Shown here: piece by piece, positions 35,990 through 48,086 of the stretch
Position numbering within the stretch: position 1 is the first letter of the stretch
Layout of the letters: every line of letters begins with the position of its first letter
NCBI GenBank assembly: GCA_039881145.1
Contig: JAYKKI010000016.1
Location: forward strand, 7,837,001 to 7,901,000
Direction: 5' to 3'
DNA length: 64,000 bases
From: Druceiella hillmani
Taxonomy: Eukaryota > Arthropoda > Insecta > Lepidoptera > Hepialidae
Position numbers and translations under genes: made by a program
The notes under the pieces: model-generated
Database searches by the model: none
The model's input: the letters and a program-made list of their open reading frames with translations, nothing else
What the model was told of the DNA's origin: nothing

Positions 35990-37080
35990 TTTGTTTCCAC
36001 TAGTACTGCATATGCGGCGATTTTGACAGGAATATAAAAAAGTGTCATTGTATAAACAACTGAGGAACTTCAGAGTGTTTTTGTTTTATTATAATAACAT
36101 ACAAAGCGGAATCGTAACACTAAATGTAATTAAATTACTTTATGTCCATTAGTACTGCATATGCGGCGATTATGACAGGAACATAAAAAAGTGTCTTGTA
36201 TAAACAGCTGAGGAACTTCAGAGTGTTTTTGTTTTATTATAAGAATGTACAAAGCGGAACCGTAACACCAAATATAATTAAATTACTTTATGTCCATTAG
36301 TATTGCATATGCGGCGATTATGACAGGAACATAACAAAAGTGTCATTGTATAAACAGCTGAGGAACTTCAGAGTGTTTTTGTTTTATTATAAGAATTTAC
36401 AAAGCGGAACCGTAACACCAAATGTAATTAAATGACTTTATGTCCATTAGTACTGCATATGCAGCGATTATAACGGGAACATAAAAACAAGTGTCATTGT
36501 ATAAACAGCTGAAGAACTTCAGAATGTTTTTGTTTTATTATAACAATGTACAAAGCGGAATCGTAACACTAAATGTAATTAAATTATTTTATGTCCATTA
36601 GTATTGCATATGCGGCGATTATGACAGGAACATAAAAAAAGTGTCATTGTATAAACAGCTGAGGAACTGCAGAGTATTTTTGTATTATTATAAGAATGTA
36701 TAAAGCGGAACCGTAACACCAAATGTAATTAAATTACTTTATGTCCATTAGTATTGCATATGCGGCGATTATGACAGGAACATAAAAAAAAGTGTCATTG
36801 TATAAACAGCTGAGGAACTTCAGAGTGTTTTTGTTTCATTATAACAATGTACAAAGAGGAATCGTAACACTAAATGTAATTAAATTACTTTATGTCCATT
36901 AGTACTTCATGTGCGGCGATTATGACAGGAACATAAAAAAAGTGTCATTGTATAAACAGCTGAGGAACTTCACAGTGTTTTTGTTTTATTATAAGAATGT
37001 ACAAAGCGGAACCGTAACACCAAATGTAATTAAATTATGTTCTGTCCATTAGTACTGCACATGCGGCAATTGTGACACAA
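35990..37080. repeat. 150-bp satellite, about 7 monomers
   Basis: The marker agta(c/t)tgcatatgcggcg falls at 36002, 36151, 36299, 36449, 36600, 36750, 36901 and 37051, spacing 148-151. Conserved blocks: aaacagctgaggaacttcag, agtgtttttgttttattata, aaagcgga.(c/t)cgtaacac. Small indels lie only in an A-run. The edges (first and last units) are the most diverged, as expected for unequal exchange. Confidence 0.97.
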
Positions 37081-38024
37081 ACGAAATGACGTGAACGGAA
37101 GCACGATGTAGCACAGGTGCGCCAGCTATCACCTGTTTTTATTGTTTTGCAATGGGCCCTAAAACGTCATTTTTTGTTATCCGTTCTTAAAAAGTTGTCA
37201 TTGAGTGTAGAGTTTAAACGCAACTTCCAATAATAAGGAAAAGTAGACGAAAATGTTAGAATTTTTAATATATTTTTTTAATATACACAAATTATGCATA
37301 TTTTTTTTAATTTTTCCCGTGGTAGGGCCATTTAAACAAATTTTTCTAATACTTTCCTTGTATCGAATATTTAACTATCACAATAGACGCATATTGATTT
37401 ACTGGGAAACAGTTTAATTTTTACAAACAAAAACAGAAACTTCATTTTTTTCGGGCTCCATCATTATTCTCGACCCCATTTTGTATAAATATTTTTGCTT
37501 CTTTAGTCTGCTCCCTGCCGTTTTTAATTTTTAAATTTTTTACCTTTTCTAACTCGTTTTTTACTTTTTTATTAGGCTTATGGTCATTGGATAATGGCAT
37601 TTTTTCATTAATTATTATATATAATTAACTAACATAAACTTATAAACTTATTCAGAAGTATAAAAATAAAAGATATACTCAATGTTGTATTTTCTCTATT
37701 AATGAAGAAAAAAAAGTGGTGTGCACACTTTTGCTTTTATCAACCACTGCTTTAATTAATAATGAAAGTTAACCGATATTATTTACTACTAGCACTTATT
37801 ATTTCTTATTATTATTAATACTTATAATCTACCGTTAGTGTTAATCATTTTTATTTATTTATTTATTTCTTGGAAACCTTATGCCCAACTTACAGTATTA
37901 CTCAAAGAGCCGATGAAGATGAAGAAAACATATGACAGTTATACAACGATAACGAATAAAACAATACACTCACAGAGTGATACAATACAATTGGAAAACA
38001 AATACACAGTAATTTGGATAAACG
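37081..38024. other. AT-rich DNA, no supported gene
   Basis: Nothing recognised beyond a short 'cacttattattt..attaatactta' run near 37790-37850 that resembles the array at 38616. Confidence 0.5.
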
Positions 38025-38270
38025 TCATCTAGCAATAGGTCGTGAACTACCGAGCAACACCATGACTCCATTTTTGAAGCAGTCAATATAGCAGAAAAAA
38101 TATCTAGAGAGGGTGCATCTCGCAATACTGCGTTGAACAGCGTGAGTGACAGGTAAATACTGTAAAATATTCGTGCGCGCTCTAGACAGGTAAAATAAAC
38201 AATGACCTCGTCTTCTCATGTAGCAGCCAAGAACATAAAGAGCCATTAAACTCAGGATCGAGGGGTTATC
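38025..38270 (-). mobile_element. Dispersed repeat, copy 2 of a pair
   Basis: Counterpart of 34240-34460 (see the blocks cited there). It is GC-richer than its flanks, and the 92-residue minus-strand frame 38025-38303 covers it. The other copy breaks that frame, so it is not treated as coding. Confidence 0.65.
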
Positions 38271-38615
38271 AACATGATGATTTAATAAATTTAAAAAATG
38301 CATGATTTAAAGCAATTCTCATTGGAGTTGAAGGGAATTACATCGGATCATGCCCATTATGAAATGTGATGGAAATTAGTAAGTATAATACCCATAACTT
38401 GTATAATACAAAAACCTGTTTAAATTTTTTAAATATTTTCTTCAGCGTGAGGATATAAGAAGCTGCATGCGGAGACCAAATGACTGCATTCGTTTCAAGT
38501 ATACTACGGATTGAAGAGTCAAACAGTGTGACGATACATTTGGTATCTTGAAAATCGTGGAAATTCCGTATGATAAGTCATAGTATTTTGTAGGTTTTGC
38601 TGACAGCTTTTATTA

Positions 38616-38839
38616 GTGTTAATACTTATTATTTTCTATTAGTATTGGCATTTGTTATTAATATCTGTGTTAATACTTAATATTTTTTATTGTTATTAGC
38701 ATTTTTTATATACTACAAGTGTCAATACTTTTATTTTCTATTAGTATTAGCAGTTATGATTGACTATTAGTGTTAATATTTATTATTTTCTATTAGTATT
38801 TGCACTTGTTATTCACAGTTAGTATTAATACTTATTAAA
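38616..38839. repeat. Degenerate 51-bp tandem repeat, about 4.3 copies
   Basis: Units open gtgttaatacttattatttt and continue ctattagtattggca. Divergence is substantial. The sequence is unrelated to the 51-bp array at 33248. Confidence 0.8.
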
Positions 38840-39342
38840 TGCCGTTTGAGGCCTAGCCAAATTCAACCGCTCCAAAACCTTTTGAAACTCGTCTCGCATA
38901 GAAAATATTGCATCTAATCAAGTTACCACATATTTGTTGATGGTTTTTAAAATATCTCCTTCATCATATCCCATTCAACGGGGTAACAAATCATTTTGAA
39001 GTATGATGTATTTATGAAAAAAATTAAAATATTTTTTCTTCTATTTACATATGTTTATGTGATTCAACCACGTGTTCCCCTAAAATTTCAACACGGTCGG
39101 TCTTAAACTGAAAGTGCTTGGATGCTGTGACTAACATATAAACAGATAGAAAGAAGTGATGGATATAGAAGTGTTCCCGTTTTACGTTTGGTTAAGTGGC
39201 CTTTATATGGGATATTAACAATGAAACGTCTCATTCAGTCCTTATTTCAATACAATATTTACCATAAAATTATAATTAAAAGTAATGTGAACATACCTTT
39301 ACGTTTCGAAATTATGTCCCTAAAGGCGGTTACGAATACATT

Positions 39343-39535
39343 CATATGTACACATGCACAAGCACACACATTCGCACACGCACATGCACACGGATACATG
39401 AAGGCACATCTACACGATAATGCACATGCATATGCACACGCACACGCCCATGTACCTGCACTTGCACTTACGCATACATACGCACACTATTTACACATAT
39501 TTACGTAGAATATATACACTTACACACTAACACGC
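39343..39535 (+). repeat. CA/CG-rich cryptic simple repeat
   Basis: Irregular acacgcac/catgcac words over about 190 bp. It yields a His/Ala-rich open frame (AHAHAHA) that is a by-product of the simple sequence. Confidence 0.85.
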
Positions 39536-40555
39536 ACCCGTAAAAGTGCACACTGACAAGTTTAAATTTTTTTTCCTTACCTATACGGATCTTAGATTAA
39601 ATGGAAAAGGATTTTTGATGATATAATAATGATTATATTATCCTCACAATACGGATATAACTTAAAAAAATTAAAGTATTTTCCTCAAAACACGGATACA
39701 ATTAAAGCAATTGATTGCGAGCCACTGCATTTGATTTTTTCCCGTACCTGTCAACAATTAGTTTTCCTAATTCCGTTAATGTATCATTTTATATTACGAT
39801 AACTTAAATTGAAAAAAGACTTTGTATAAGTTAGAGTCTAAAACTTATTTTGATGTCGGCCTAAAAATCTAGCTAATATTTCCTCTAAATGGCTAATATT
39901 TTAACAAAAAAGAATTATTTTGTTGGATAAAAATATGTCTGCATGATATTTTAAGTGTGCTTAATTTTGCAAACAAACAAATTCATGTTCGCATTTATTA
40001 ATTTGTGACATTAGTAATAGTATTTATAAAATGTTAAAATTAATAGTCGATGATCGATAATTAACGATCGTATAACTCTATAACTGCATTAAAGCAACTG
40101 TTAATAGACTAGAAACATAAATTCTTAAAAACTAGTTAGAGTTAAATACATAACTAGTTAGTTAAAGTCAAAAATATTTAGAGTTAAAAACATAAATAAT
40201 TACGCCCCGCAACACAGCAGCTAGCTCATAAGTATGTAAGTATTCGTGCCTTCTAAATGAATGAAATACGTTTTCATACATTCATATTCATATATATTCA
40301 TATATATATATTATATATATAACATTAAGAAAACTGAGTTTACAAAAAACTCAAAGCCTAAGAATTATCAAAACAATTAATCAGTAATTTTGAAAAACGC
40401 ATTATCAAAAGTAACTCCAGTTGGTTTAAAAAAAAACACATCCGGCGATGAGATAGATATACAAAATGTGAAAAGAATAAATAATTTTAAGTTTAATATT
40501 AAATATAATGATATAAACATGGACGCAACTTAACAAATTCAGTAATATATATATT

Positions 40556-40563
40556 ATATACAA

Positions 40564-40636
<73 letters not shown>
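40556..40636. repeat. (AT)n microsatellite
   Basis: Alternating AT tract with one 'acat' interruption. A shorter AT-rich run lies at 40285-40322. Confidence 0.95.
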
Positions 40637-40637
<1 letters not shown>

Positions 40638-41007
40638 GTTTATGCCTGTTTCATCTTGTGAAATTCGGTTCTATTAAAGATTGTTTTGAAATTGGCAATG
40701 GATGACTCTTATGTCGAAATTGCTCCTGGCCATGCACGTAATATAGCAAGCCTAAATCAGCAATTAAAATAAAATCGGTGGAATATAGATTGAACTAGGC
40801 AAAGAAAGACGTGAGTCTCATCCACATAAGTTCACGGATGAAGTGCTGTTTCATCTACCGGTCAGCATTTGAATAAAGCTTTTGACATTCATGACCGCCA
40901 TTTTGTTGGTCCTCGGCCGGTTTCGCCGCTGATCGGATGAGTTCGGCATTTATTTTCTTAAGCGTTTCAAAATTTTAACGTGACAGAATGATTCAGACAC
41001 ACACAAA

Positions 41008-41165
41008 CTTTGGGTTCGATTCATACCAGACATAAATATAGGATTCTAAGTAAAAACACTCGAATTATGAGTATTGTAGCCGAGAAGCTGTAATAGGGCG
41101 GCTACTATGTCTCTTTCCCAAAAACCTGACTGTCATGAGTTATGAGTTCAATACCACACGGTATG
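41008..41165 (+). mobile_element. Possible SINE relic with two B-box-like sites
   Basis: GGTTCGATTCA at 41013-41023 and AGTTCAATACC at 41145-41155 both fit the polymerase III B-box pattern. TAGCCGAGAAG at 41077-41087 fits an A box, with tRNA-like spacing to the second B box. No cloverleaf can be drawn with confidence, so this is weak. Confidence 0.35.
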
Positions 41166-41334
41166 ATACGGTATATTATTATCATTGCTTATTTAATTTT
41201 ATGTCCGTCTATGACATTATAATACATACTGACTCTTATACGTAATAACTGTTGAATACTGTAGGTAATGGAGAATTTCGATAACAAGCAAGAATTTTGT
41301 AAGTATAAAGATTGAGGCTATTTTGAACAACTGA

Positions 41335-41387
41335 TTTTATAGCAACACAATGATTTGTATTCTAAAAATCATTATGTTGCTATAAAA
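41335..41387. repeat. 22-bp-arm inverted repeat
   Basis: ttttatagcaacacaatgat.. pairs with the complement ending 41387, with one mismatch and a 9-base loop. Probably a tiny foldback element. Confidence 0.85.
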
Positions 41388-41979
41388 TAGAATAACTAAT
41401 AAAAAACCTTAATTTATTTGCCCTTCATTACAGGTATAATACATAACAGGTTCTTCTTTAAGATAAAATTAATTAATCCAAGTACCACCAAACTCCAATT
41501 GTGTACAGGAAATGTGACTCGATACAAACAGGAAATAAATGCTTAGTTTTTATCCACTCAAGTATTAAAATAATCATTACCGATACAGCCAGTTGCCGAC
41601 AGTACAATAAGACACGTATTCTTTGTCCATTCACCAATGCCTCATCTCACCTTGTATTAACTTCGGCTTCCGATGACATTTAAAAATTAATACATCAACC
41701 AAACTAGAACAAGCGATATTGCCTCTTAAAACTAGTGAAATCTTATATAAAAAGAAGCGTTTATTGTTCGACCTCCTCAAGAAATACTATTAAAAATACC
41801 ACAGGCGAATATAGCTTTTAATTCATAATCCCATAAGGTAGAAAACATCCTGCAGTGTTGTTCCACTTTTATATGTATAAGCGTTTATTACGCTACCAAG
41901 CGAATGTGGCATTTAATGCCCATGACTATAGAGTAAAAAATCATTTGCGACTGAACGTGACGTCTAAATACCAGTTCAC

Positions 41980-42062
41980 GATTTCTCATGCGCGGGCGCA
42001 GTCGTATCGAAGCGCGAGAGGCCGCGCATGCGTACAAGAGGTCCGGGACCGGTTTTAATCGA
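41980..42062. promoter_or_regulatory. CpG-rich patch with cgcgcatgcg words
   Basis: About 80 bp of CG-rich sequence (catgcgcgggcgcag, then gccgcgcatgcg) between AT-rich flanks. A promoter or a TE remnant are both possible. No transcript evidence is available from sequence. Confidence 0.25.
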
Positions 42063-43158
42063 TTTTCGTTCAATTTAGTCGATAATTTAGCCGAAAATCT
42101 TTATCAAGGCCATATCATAAGATATTTTTTTATATTTTATCCGTCTTGAGCCGTGTATTTTTGTAATTTATTGTGAAAAATGTGTATGGAAAACGGTTAG
42201 AGTGTTTATGGGGAAATGTGGTGATGTATTTTTGTTTAATTGCTAGTTTTTGATGCTTTAAAGGTAAATAATGAAATTACTTCATGTAATGGAATAATAA
42301 TTTAGATATTAAATAGGATAATTACTAATTAATATGTAAAACAATTGTTATTAATAATTACAATTCTGCTTTCTACTTTACTATTTGTTATTAACCAATT
42401 TTTATGACAGTCATATGTGAGGCGGTCCACCATTTTGAATTTATTACTTTCCCACAGTTGTCATATGAGGTTTTTGAACTTGATTTGTGGAAAGGTTTTA
42501 TTTTGTTTTTACTGTTGTGTTTCGAATAATAGTTCCGCAAATTTACTTATAGGAATTGGACGATGCGTTACGTATTGCGTCTTGACCGCACGTTGAATGT
42601 TTTTTTTCCATGCCTTCCGCTAAGTTTTCTGATTAAGCGATTGGGTAATGACAAGTCATTTACTTGCGCGGATCCAGAAATTGATGACTGAGTTTCTTAC
42701 GGATGGTTGCGAAATTAATTTTATGGTTTTTTTTTCTTCACGTATATAACATAATGCTTATCTTTTTACTAATGTTTTAAAATGGCATTTTTATACTATA
42801 TTAAAAAAAGACCATTTAGACTTGGATACAAGAAACGAATTTTTATGTATTTCAATCCACATACAAAATACGTTTAATTACATTTTATAAGCAGTGATAT
42901 TTCACTATTTTATTTTTTTGTTTGGAAGAAGACTGAAATGAACATTGCCTTGGATAGTTATAAATGTCACTCATCATTTAAATTATAAAAAAAATTATCG
43001 ATTTAACCAAATTTTATTTTAATGATGAACCATATATTATAGTTTTTTTGTTATTTAGATAACAAAGTATTAAATACTAATAATATACAAAAAACACATT
43101 ATTAAAAAAAACTCCATGAATAGTATTTCACATATATTTTGACATTAATTTGTGACAA
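42063..43158. other. AT-rich DNA, no supported gene
   Basis: Nothing recognised on either strand. Confidence 0.55.
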
Positions 43159-43210
43159 TTGTTGGTGACAATCTGCGACAATCTGCGACAATTTGTGACA
43201 ATCTGCAATG
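43159..43210. repeat. Short 13-bp tandem repeat
   Basis: 'gacaatctgc' or 'gacaattgtt' type words repeated about four times (gtgacaattg, gcgacaatct). Confidence 0.75.
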
Positions 43211-43486
43211 CACAACTTTCATAAATATGCAAAATATTGTTTATTCTAAATTACTTTGTCGTTAAATAAAGGATGTGAAATTTTATTTTTTTTTAAAAGT
43301 GTGAAATATATTTTTTGTTAAATGAATTTACTAGTAAATTGCAAATAAAAATTATTTTCCCAAACAAAATGTTGGCGCGTTATCAATTATTTATAGTCTT
43401 GAGTGTTGATTTCATTTTAAATTTTCTTAGTAGTTTCTTACCAATAATAAATGAGGGTATTGATTTATTATTAATTATTGAACACG

Positions 43487-43490
<4 letters not shown>

Positions 43491-43538
<48 letters not shown>

Positions 43539-43550
43539 ATATATATATAT
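43491..43550. repeat. (AT)n microsatellite
   Basis: Alternating AT with a GT interruption. It produces overlapping Ile/Tyr-rich frames on both strands. Confidence 0.9.
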
Positions 43551-43628
43551 GCTCAGTAGGGAGGTTAATATCAATATTAATATATATTCATATAGCAAAT
43601 TGTTATTGGTGTAATACAAACCTCGTTC

Positions 43629-43657
43629 GTATTGAATATTTATTCAATATTCAATAC
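43629..43657. repeat. Palindrome
   Basis: gtattgaatatt pairs with aatattcaatac across a 5-base centre. Confidence 0.7.
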
Positions 43658-44639
43658 GCTCAAAACGCGATGAAACTAATACTGTCAAAATTATGAAATT
43701 GTGCTACATATACAAAGGAAAATGGACCCCATTTTCCTTTCAAAGCCTCTTTAATCATTGAGGTATATTTTATTTGGAAGATACTAGATTTCCTGAAAAG
43801 TATGATATTTTAAAAGTATGTACTAATATTTAGTTAAACGGGAATAGCATATATAATATAAATTCATAACTGTCCTTATTACTTATGTATCTATTACTGA
43901 ACATATGCAAAATTTTCTCGTTATAATAATGTAATGGATCACACTTGAAAAGGACTACATTGCTGAAATTTGAAGACGTTACTGGTTATTCATTTCAATA
44001 CTCGCAAAAATTGATCTGATAAGGTATTCTTGAAATAAATTAGTGTAAACTGATGACCAATTAGGGAAAGTATACAATAGATTGTTAAATAAGACGTTGC
44101 GGTTGATGCGAAACATCCATATTAGAAAATAGTGTTTGGTTCAAGAACAATTTAATAGTATTATTTATACACGGTAAAGAATCGTTCAGAGTAGTTTTAG
44201 CCATTTCATATAATTAGGTAGCTTGGTTTACTTTATCCCAGAAACATTAGTCATATAATACTCCATTTTTTACTTTATTACTTATCTTCCCAATCTACTC
44301 TTATATATTCTGTAAAAACTATTGTAAAAGCAAGTAGCTTTCAAAAATACCATAAAAGTATAGAATTTTTTTACTATCGTCATATTGCTATTGGAATCAA
44401 GGTGCACTTTATTAATCACAAGCCTTTGCTTGCAACGACTCATATGTGAATTTTTCAATAATGTGGCGTGATTTCGATACAGGTTTTGATTCCTAAAAAA
44501 AGCGAGCAATAGGTTTAATATAAACATTAAGCCATTTATTGACATGTTATTATAGATTTTTTTAGAACTGGATAAAAAATACCGAGTTTAACAATAATAA
44601 TTATAGTTGTTCTCTAAATAAGCTATATGTTACTTTGAA

Positions 44640-46000
44640 TCAAGAATGATTTACGTACCAAGTTTAATAAAAGTCTCTTCAGCCGTTTGGGCGCTATTGG
44701 GTAATAAACACTCAATTTTTCCATTTAAAATATTACTGGGATTCTTGTCATCGTAATGGCGTTTATCTACATGCAGACATATAGATAAAGTTTTGATTTT
44801 ATGAGTCATGTATTATGTACTTATCAAGAAGTTTTTTTTTAATATATTTGGCGTTAATTTTGTAGAAATTCATTATTCACAATTAAATGAAACTACGTGA
44901 TGTAGTATTATTTCTACTTTCCGTAAGTTCTTTACCACGACCTAGGTTTCGTTGTATTACATCTTCAGGTGGGCTATTACCAAAGATTTTCTTTGCTAAT
45001 AGCCCTCTATCTTTCATCACGTAGTTTCATTTAATTGTGAAGAATTTTTATAAAAATCTGTGCAGTCCGTTAGGCTTGATCGAGTAACAAACTTTAAAAT
45101 TTTCACATTTATAATATTAGTGGAATTTTCGGCATCGTAATGGCTGTTATCTCCATATAAATATACAGATTACGTTATTATTTAAGAAATAATGAATGAC
45201 GAATGTACCAAGTTTTATAAAAATGTGGCCATTCATTTAGGCGTGATTGGAAAACAAATATCAAAACTTTCGCATTTACAATATTAGTGAAATTTTCGTC
45301 ATCATAATAGCAGCTATCTCCATATTAATGTATACGTTATGTTATCATTGAATGAATTATGAACGATGTAAGTACCAGGTTTTATAAAAGTATGTCCAGC
45401 CGTTTAGGCTTGATTGAGTAACAAACATGAAAACTTTCATATTTATAAAATTAGTGGGGTTCTTGTCACCGTAATGGCTGTTATCTACATATTAATATAC
45501 ATATTATGTTATAATTTAAGGAATCATGAATTACGTATATACCAAGTTTTATAAAACATATGTTCAGCCGTTCAGGCGTGATTGAGAAACAAACGTAAAA
45601 TCTTTCGCATTTATAATATTAGTGGAATTCTCGTCATTGTAATGGTGGTTATCTTCATATTAATATATAGATTATGATATCATTAAAGGAATCATGAACG
45701 ACGTATGTACCAAGTTTAGGTGGATTGAGCAACAAACATCAAAACCGTCGCATTTATAATATTAGCAGCGTTCTTGTCATTGCAATGGTAGTTATCTACT
45801 TATCAACATATAGATTGTGTCGTAATTTGAAGAAATATGAACTCTGTATGTGCCCAATATTTTAAAAATTCAGTCCAGTTATTTAGGCGTGATTGAGTAA
45901 CAAACGTCCAAACCTTGACATATGTGATATTGGTGGGATCCTCGTCATCGTAGAAAGGCCATTTTCCTTACATATTAATATGCAGATTGTGTTTTTACTT
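44640..46000 (+). repeat. ~167-bp tandem array built on a TE end
   Basis: Units carry accaagttttataaaa, cagccgtttaggc.tgattga, gtaacaaac, cgcatttataatattagtgg and cgtcatcgtaatggctgtta. The marker (g/t)ataatattag falls near 45111, 45279, 45445, 45613, 45756 and 45924. One unit is about 25 bp short, having lost its 'cagccg' block. The words match the 3' region remembered for common lepidopteran 'accaaatttcatcaaaatcggt...tttcgcatttataatattagt' elements. A MITE at 44876-45041 splits the first unit from the rest. Confidence 0.88.
44876..45041. mobile_element. Foldback MITE, intact
   Basis: Ends ttcacaattaaatgaaacta / cgtgatg and the exact complement at the right (catcacg...ttaattgtgaa), giving about 28-bp inverted termini. 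Interior about 110 bp, non-coding, including agattttctttgctaat. It interrupts the 167-bp array. A truncated relative lies at 9753-9895. Confidence 0.9.
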
Positions 46001-46669
46001 TGAGGGTAGAGATAATTTTGAATCGCATATGAACATGCCTAGTATTTTCACTAAGACAAAGTTTTGAAACTAATACATAATTTCTTTGATGCACAGAACA
46101 TTTGCAATTTAATTAAGCCTGACTGTTATTAAATCTGGATGGTAGTTTATTTTTGACGCTTAACGATAATAGGGTTAGAATCCGTTTTTAATTTTTGCAC
46201 TAACTGCATTAAATCAAATAGTTACCTTATTTTAATTATATTCAGTTAATATTCATCGCCTATAATCTCGTAATCGCTAGTATTATTTCGGATAAAATTA
46301 TATCCTAATTAAATCGGAGCAACTTCGTTTGAGTAAAAAAGTAAAGATAATAAAAAAATATTGGTAGCAATACATAATATAAGTAACACCTTTTCAAGAA
46401 TAGAAATGTGGTCTGGTAAAATTTTTCCAAAGTTAATTTTAATATCATGGTCGAAAGTCCAAGCTCACACGAGCAAGATTCAATTGATACCAAAGCAGCA
46501 TTGGAACTGCGACAGAGTTTAATATCGATTAATTGTTATTGAGTCATATTTCAGTAATACAAAATATTCTGAAAAATTACTATGAAGCATCCTTCTTGCT
46601 CATAAAGTACCCCTTTATGTATAAGACGTAAAAAATTAAAAATATTTTCATTTTTGATCCAGTGTCGAA

Positions 46670-46740
46670 TTCTTTATGACAAGAAGTGAAAAAGGCGGCC
46701 AAATGCAAGTCAAATTCGCGCTATGAGGATTCTGCAACTA
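46670..46740 (-). mobile_element. Fragment of the 'actcgcacttggcc' repeat family
   Basis: aaggcggccaaatgcaagtc, then aaattcgcgctatgaggatt, then ctgcaac. This matches, in reverse orientation, the family end 'ggccaagtgcgagtcggactcgcgc..gagggttccgta' remembered from Lepidoptera. Confidence 0.55.
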
Positions 46741-47264
46741 CGTCATTTAGAGTCGCTTTGATGTAATAGGTACATATATTTTTAATATATTTTAAAATGG
46801 TATTACACCTGATTGTGAGAATCAACAAAACGAAAATTTGTTTTGCTCACATTTAAAAATGGTTAGAGTTGAACTTCACGTTAATATTTGTTATCAAGCA
46901 TCATTACATAAGAGATATTGAAATGACCTTAGGATCTGTTAGCAATATTGACTACGAATAACAGATGCGTAGATATTAGGGTAACCAATATAAACCTTTT
47001 AACGAAATAAGTCTAAATAATAAAATTTGACGGTCTTTCAGGTCATTTCGACTGAAAAATTATTCACTCTCAACGAAAAATTCAGAAAGCTCTTGAACGA
47101 TATGTCACAGGCTTCGCTAATAAATAGCGACGAGTAAAGGAAAATGGTATTTTCAAAGAAAATGTTAGCGGATAAGCGGTATAAGGGATCACATCGGAGT
47201 CCGTGTATGTTTGTATATAAGTACGTATGCATGTATGTACATACGCACGCTTTCAAGGCTTATA

Positions 47265-47520
47265 ACATCCGAGGAGTACATTCGACGACAACGAACTTTT
47301 TATATTCGATAGTGCTCAGCTGAACGAACAAAACGATAAGTTTCCGAGCTCGGAAATCCATTCCGCCCTTGAGTTATACCACCGAAAAATTTAAACTTGT
47401 GTCCTAAAAAAACCTGATGGAAAACTCATTGGATTGGAACTGAATAAATCGCAGGCTATTTGTATTGGTCCATAGATAGTACCTATTGTTTTTAGCTACA
47501 GTCGGAAAAGTAGTTCCGGA
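47265..47520 (+). pseudogene. Possible second LINE reverse-transcriptase relic
   Basis: Two short stretches in different frames resemble LINE RT blocks. RGVHSTTTN at 47270 is like the '.FR..HSTTTAL' block upstream of motif A, and LELNKSQAICIG near 47434-47469 is like the 'N.L.LN..KSQ..++G' block downstream of motif C. The catalytic motifs between them are absent, so an internal deletion would be needed. Weak, based on remembered family patterns. Confidence 0.3.
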
Positions 47521-47904
47521 AGTAAAGGCAAAAAATAAAATTTTTTTCCGTACACTAGAAAGTTAATGACAGGCGCACGTAGTATGAATAGACGACTACT
47601 ACCTTAATGACGTTGCTGTGGTTATGATGTTTAACAGCTCAAATTCTTTTCTATTATAACTCTGATAAGTCTGCTACTCCTGATGAGAATTTGTTCATGT
47701 TTGTAACATAATACGAAGTTAGCGGATTTAAAAATAAATTGAATTTTTTTCAACAAATTGCTTTATTTTGATGAATATTTTGTTTAGCATAATTTTCGCC
47801 GCTCATGGGCGCTCCGTTCAATGAAATCGTAAATAAAAATTTTAGACTAAATTATTCTATTATATTATTAAATCTATGACAATTTTATATTTTGAGCTAG
47901 AAGC

Positions 47905-47975
47905 CGTTGACAGATATACAGAAAACATTGTCATAACAAAGGATCCACCGGATACGGAACCCTGATAAATAAACA
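47905..47975 (-). mobile_element. Fragment of the 'ggttccgta' repeat family
   Basis: In reverse complement it reads cagggttccgtatccggtgg, then atcctttgttatgac, resembling the family opening 'gggttccgtacc...ggatcactttgttgtctg'. Confidence 0.45.
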
Positions 47976-48019
47976 TACTGAAACCGTGTGAAATATATTG
48001 ACCATGGTTTATGACTAAT

Positions 48020-48026
48020 ATATATG

Positions 48027-48085
<59 letters not shown>
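48020..48085. repeat. (AT)n microsatellite
   Basis: Alternating AT with gt and ac interruptions. It produces Ile/Tyr-rich frames on the minus strand. Confidence 0.95.

Positions 48086-48086
<1 letters not shown>

Noticed and set aside
39188..39508. His/Ala-rich 106-residue frame
   Set aside because: Its distinctive part is a CA/CG simple repeat; the rest shows no domain.
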